Assembly (NCBI GenBank): GCA_032123035.1
Contig: JAQBFV010000073.1
Span: 1 to 7,276 of the forward strand
Length of the DNA stretch: 7,276 nt
Source of the DNA: SG8-41 sp032123035
GTDB lineage: Bacteria; Pseudomonadota; Gammaproteobacteria; Burkholderiales; SG8-41
Reading direction: 5' to 3'
A program made the translations under genes and the position numbers. The notes beneath the pieces were generated by a model, which saw nothing but the letters and a program-made list of their open reading frames with translations, had not been told where the DNA came from and ran no database searches. Shown in pieces: positions 6,197 to 7,276 of the stretch (its first letter is position 1; each line of letters opens with the position of its first letter).

Positions 6197-6245
6197 CCAT
6201 TGACGATTTACGATTCACGATTCACGATTCACGATTCACGATTCA
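6197..6245. repeat. 7-bp tandem repeat array (5 exact units plus 2 variants), opposite sense
   Basis: Five CGATTCA units (6211-6245) preceded by CGATTTA (6204-6210) and a degenerate CCATTGA (6197-6203). Read on the minus strand the unit is GTGAATC, close to the GTGAAxG units of the first array. The two arrays are thus related repeats in inverted orientation, 33 bases apart. The array ends nine bases before the stop codon of the convergent kinase pseudogene. Confidence 0.93.
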
Positions 6246-6253
6246 CGGTAGTA

Positions 6254-6739
6254 CTACAGCTTGTAGCCGATCTGACGCAGCAGATTCTCGCGCCAAGCGA
6301 TCTCCGCATCGTCCTCAATCCCTTTGGGACCAAAACCATCCACCACACCGAGGATACCGCGCCCCTGCTCCGTTTGCGCCAAAATCACCTCGGTCGGGTT
6401 GGCAGTAGCACAGAAGATGCGGCATACCTCTGGCACCGCCTTCAGCGAATTGAGCACGTTGACCGGATAATATCCTTCGCCCAGAAAAACGATGAAGGTG
6501 TGGCCGGCGCCCAACGCTTGCGCATTCTTCTTCGCCAAGGTCACCATAGCCTGATCGGTGCCGGACCAGCGTACCAGGCACTTGCTGGAGGCCTAGCAAA
6601 ACGCTAGCCCAAATTTGATGGCCGGCACGGCCCCCACCAGCGATTCGTGGATGTCCTCGACCGTCTTGATGAAGTGTGACGGCCTGAGAATGAAGTTCGT
6701 CGCGTCGGATTTCTCGATTCTTACGGTCAGAAGTTCCAT
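6254..6739 (-). pseudogene. Adenosine-specific kinase family gene with in-frame amber codon
   Basis: The minus strand from ATG 6739 to TAG 6254-6256 encodes a full-length protein of the adenosine-specific kinase family (COG1839, Pfam Arginosuc/Ado kinase type; archaeal homologue PAE2307), 161 codons. It opens MELLTVRIEK and continues SHFIKTVEDIHESL, AIKFGLAFC, GAGHTFIVFLGEGYYPVNVLN, VPEVCRIFCATANPTEV and QGRGILGVVDGFGPKG, all family hallmarks. Codon 49 is TAG (6593-6595), exactly where homologues have Glu in FCEAS. A single G-to-T change of GAG explains it, and the frame is intact on both sides. GAGAGGG lies about nine bases before the ATG. An ATG at 6547, after the stop, could start only a 97-residue C-terminal fragment. 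TAG also ends this gene, fbpA and fbpB, so amber recoding is unlikely. Most likely a recent pseudogene, or a base error. Confidence 0.88.
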
Positions 6740-6901
6740 GACCGCTGCCCTCTCTCGATCCACGATATCAGTAGCGTAGCGACCTGCGGCCCGTCAAATT
6801 CCGCTCTTGGCGGCACAAGCAGACATTCACTGGGCAGCCGCAAGAAGAAACCAAAACCCCGCCGAAGCGGGGTCTGTGGTTCGCAGTAACGTTTATGCCC
6901 G
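6740..6901. other. Intergenic region between zinc-ribbon gene and kinase pseudogene
   Basis: On the minus strand this holds the intrinsic terminator of the upstream gene (6845-6873) and then about 100 bases leading to the kinase ATG. A TTGACG on the minus strand near 6793-6798 could be a -35 for the kinase gene, but no good -10 follows at the right distance. A 64-codon minus-strand frame across it is rejected because it runs through the terminator. Confidence 0.4.
6845..6873 (-). terminator. Intrinsic terminator with UUCG tetraloop
   Basis: On the minus strand CCCCGC, loop TTCG, GCGGGG (6857-6872), extended by one A-T pair, is followed by TTTTGGTTTCTT. This is a classic GC-rich stem with a very stable cUUCGg loop and a U-rich tail. 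It ends the transcript of the small zinc-ribbon gene whose stop codon lies about 30 bases upstream, and supports that gene being expressed. Confidence 0.88.
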
Positions 6902-7207
6902 CTAAGTCTTGTTCCGCGCATAGCGTTTTCCTGGTTTCGTCCTATCGCTCATCCTGCTTCTACGCAGTCCTACTGTATGGGCCAATTGGTCGAGCGAAGA
7001 AGAGGGTTGCCGGACAATTTGGCCATGCTTCGACTTAATGTAGCGACGCTCTCTCATTGTCTCCCAAGTAATGTCCTCGCGATATTTATCGTAAGTGCCG
7101 CGCTGTATCATTCCGCAACGTTTACATTTTCTCCAAGGAGAAAATGACTTGACGTCAAATGCCTCGCCCATAACCCATTTATGTGTGAGTAGACAACGCA
7201 CGATCAA
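6902..7207 (-). CDS. Small putative zinc-ribbon protein, hypothetical (DUF1660/prophage-like N-terminus)
   Basis: 101 residues from TTG 7207; a GTG at 7201, with GGGA eight bases upstream, is an equally good start. The N-terminal part has the pattern Cys5-x3-His9-Lys-Trp, then RKCKRCG with Cys28 and Cys31. This layout is typical of small one-zinc proteins such as the DUF1660 family found in prophages. The rest is basic and polar (TWETMRERRYIKSKHGQ, ending KPGKRYARNKT), without membrane segments, and could bind nucleic acid. The assignment to DUF1660 is by motif memory only. The DNA is less GC-rich than the iron genes, suggesting acquired sequence. A strong intrinsic terminator follows. The frame stays open upstream to a TGA at 7253-7255 without an ATG (residues EIQHCVDVSNGK precede the TTG), so the 5' end may be frameshifted. 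Confidence 0.6.
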   Translation of the reverse strand: MIVRCLLTHKWVMGEAFDVKSFSPWRKCKRCGMIQRGTYDKYREDITWETMRERRYIKSKHGQIVRQPSSSLDQLAHTVGLRRSRMSDRTKPGKRYARNKT

Positions 7208-7256
7208 TTTCCCGTTGGATACATCGACGCAATGCTGAATTTCTCTGCTCGTTCAT
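7179..7256 (-). other. 25-codon frame at 5' end of the zinc-ribbon gene, possible frameshifted start
   Basis: From ATG 7256, preceded by GGGGGTG, the minus strand reads MNEQRNSALRRCIQREID and stops at TAA 7179-7181. It overlaps the zinc-ribbon frame. Removing one base near 7244-7248 would join MNEQ to EIQHCVDVSNGK and the zinc-ribbon protein, giving a longer product with a normal ATG. It may be the true start of that gene, displaced by a one-base change, rather than an independent peptide. Confidence 0.3.
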
Positions 7257-7262
7257 CGCACC

Positions 7263-7276
7263 CCCGATATGTCGGG
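7263..7276. repeat. Small dyad at window end
   Basis: CCCGA (7263-7267) and TCGGG (7272-7276) form a short inverted repeat around TATG. The window ends here, so it may be part of a larger hairpin or element. Little can be said about function. Confidence 0.3.

Noticed and set aside
6080..6245. CRISPR array
   Set aside because: The repeats are contiguous 7-bp units without spacers, and no cas genes are present.
6727..6921. 64-codon minus-strand frame between zinc-ribbon gene and kinase pseudogene
   Set aside because: It reads straight through the intrinsic terminator, overlaps both neighbours and shows no protein-like features.

Overview
The window is a GC-rich (about 60%) bacterial chromosome segment. 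It most resembles a proteobacterium, probably beta- or gammaproteobacterial. The evidence is a Sec-exported periplasmic Fe(III)-binding protein, an outer-membrane-type lipoprotein with NlpC/P60 domain, a secretin-related exported protein and Fur-like operators. No rRNA, tRNA, CRISPR array or transposase is visible.

Layout: (1) 2-268, the 3' end of a small two-helix membrane protein gene, followed by a strong ribosome binding site and a reading frame that dies after 13 codons where a convergent gene begins. (2) 300-1211 (-), a short secretin-related exported protein, and 1326-1829 (+), an NlpC/P60 lipoprotein. The two diverge from an AT-rich region holding a 10-bp-arm palindrome. (3) 2143-6075, a complete Fe(III) ABC importer: binding protein (+), fused two-domain permease (-) and ATPase (+). 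The three genes are not in the usual co-directional operon but in three separately oriented units. Fur-like sites lie upstream of fbpA and between fbpB and fbpC. (4) 6080-6245, two arrays of 7-bp tandem repeats in opposite sense. (5) 6254-6739 (-), an adenosine-specific kinase family gene interrupted by one in-frame amber codon at a position that is normally Glu. (6) 6902-7207 (-), a small putative zinc-ribbon protein in lower-GC DNA, followed by a textbook intrinsic terminator with a UUCG loop. Its 5' end may be frameshifted.

How the genes work together: FbpA would capture ferric iron in the periplasm, FbpB would carry it across the inner membrane and FbpC would hydrolyse ATP, with ferric uptake repressor control suggested at both promoters. 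The secretin-like protein and the lipoprotein are both envelope proteins and may share a regulator acting on the palindrome between them. The right-hand end looks like accessory or decaying sequence: simple repeats, a nonsense-mutated metabolic gene and a low-GC hypothetical gene. I see no clear new multi-gene system. The strongest oddities are the amber-interrupted kinase, the inverted pair of heptamer arrays, the split orientation of the iron importer and its compact dyad-flanked promoter, and the truncated gene start at 281.
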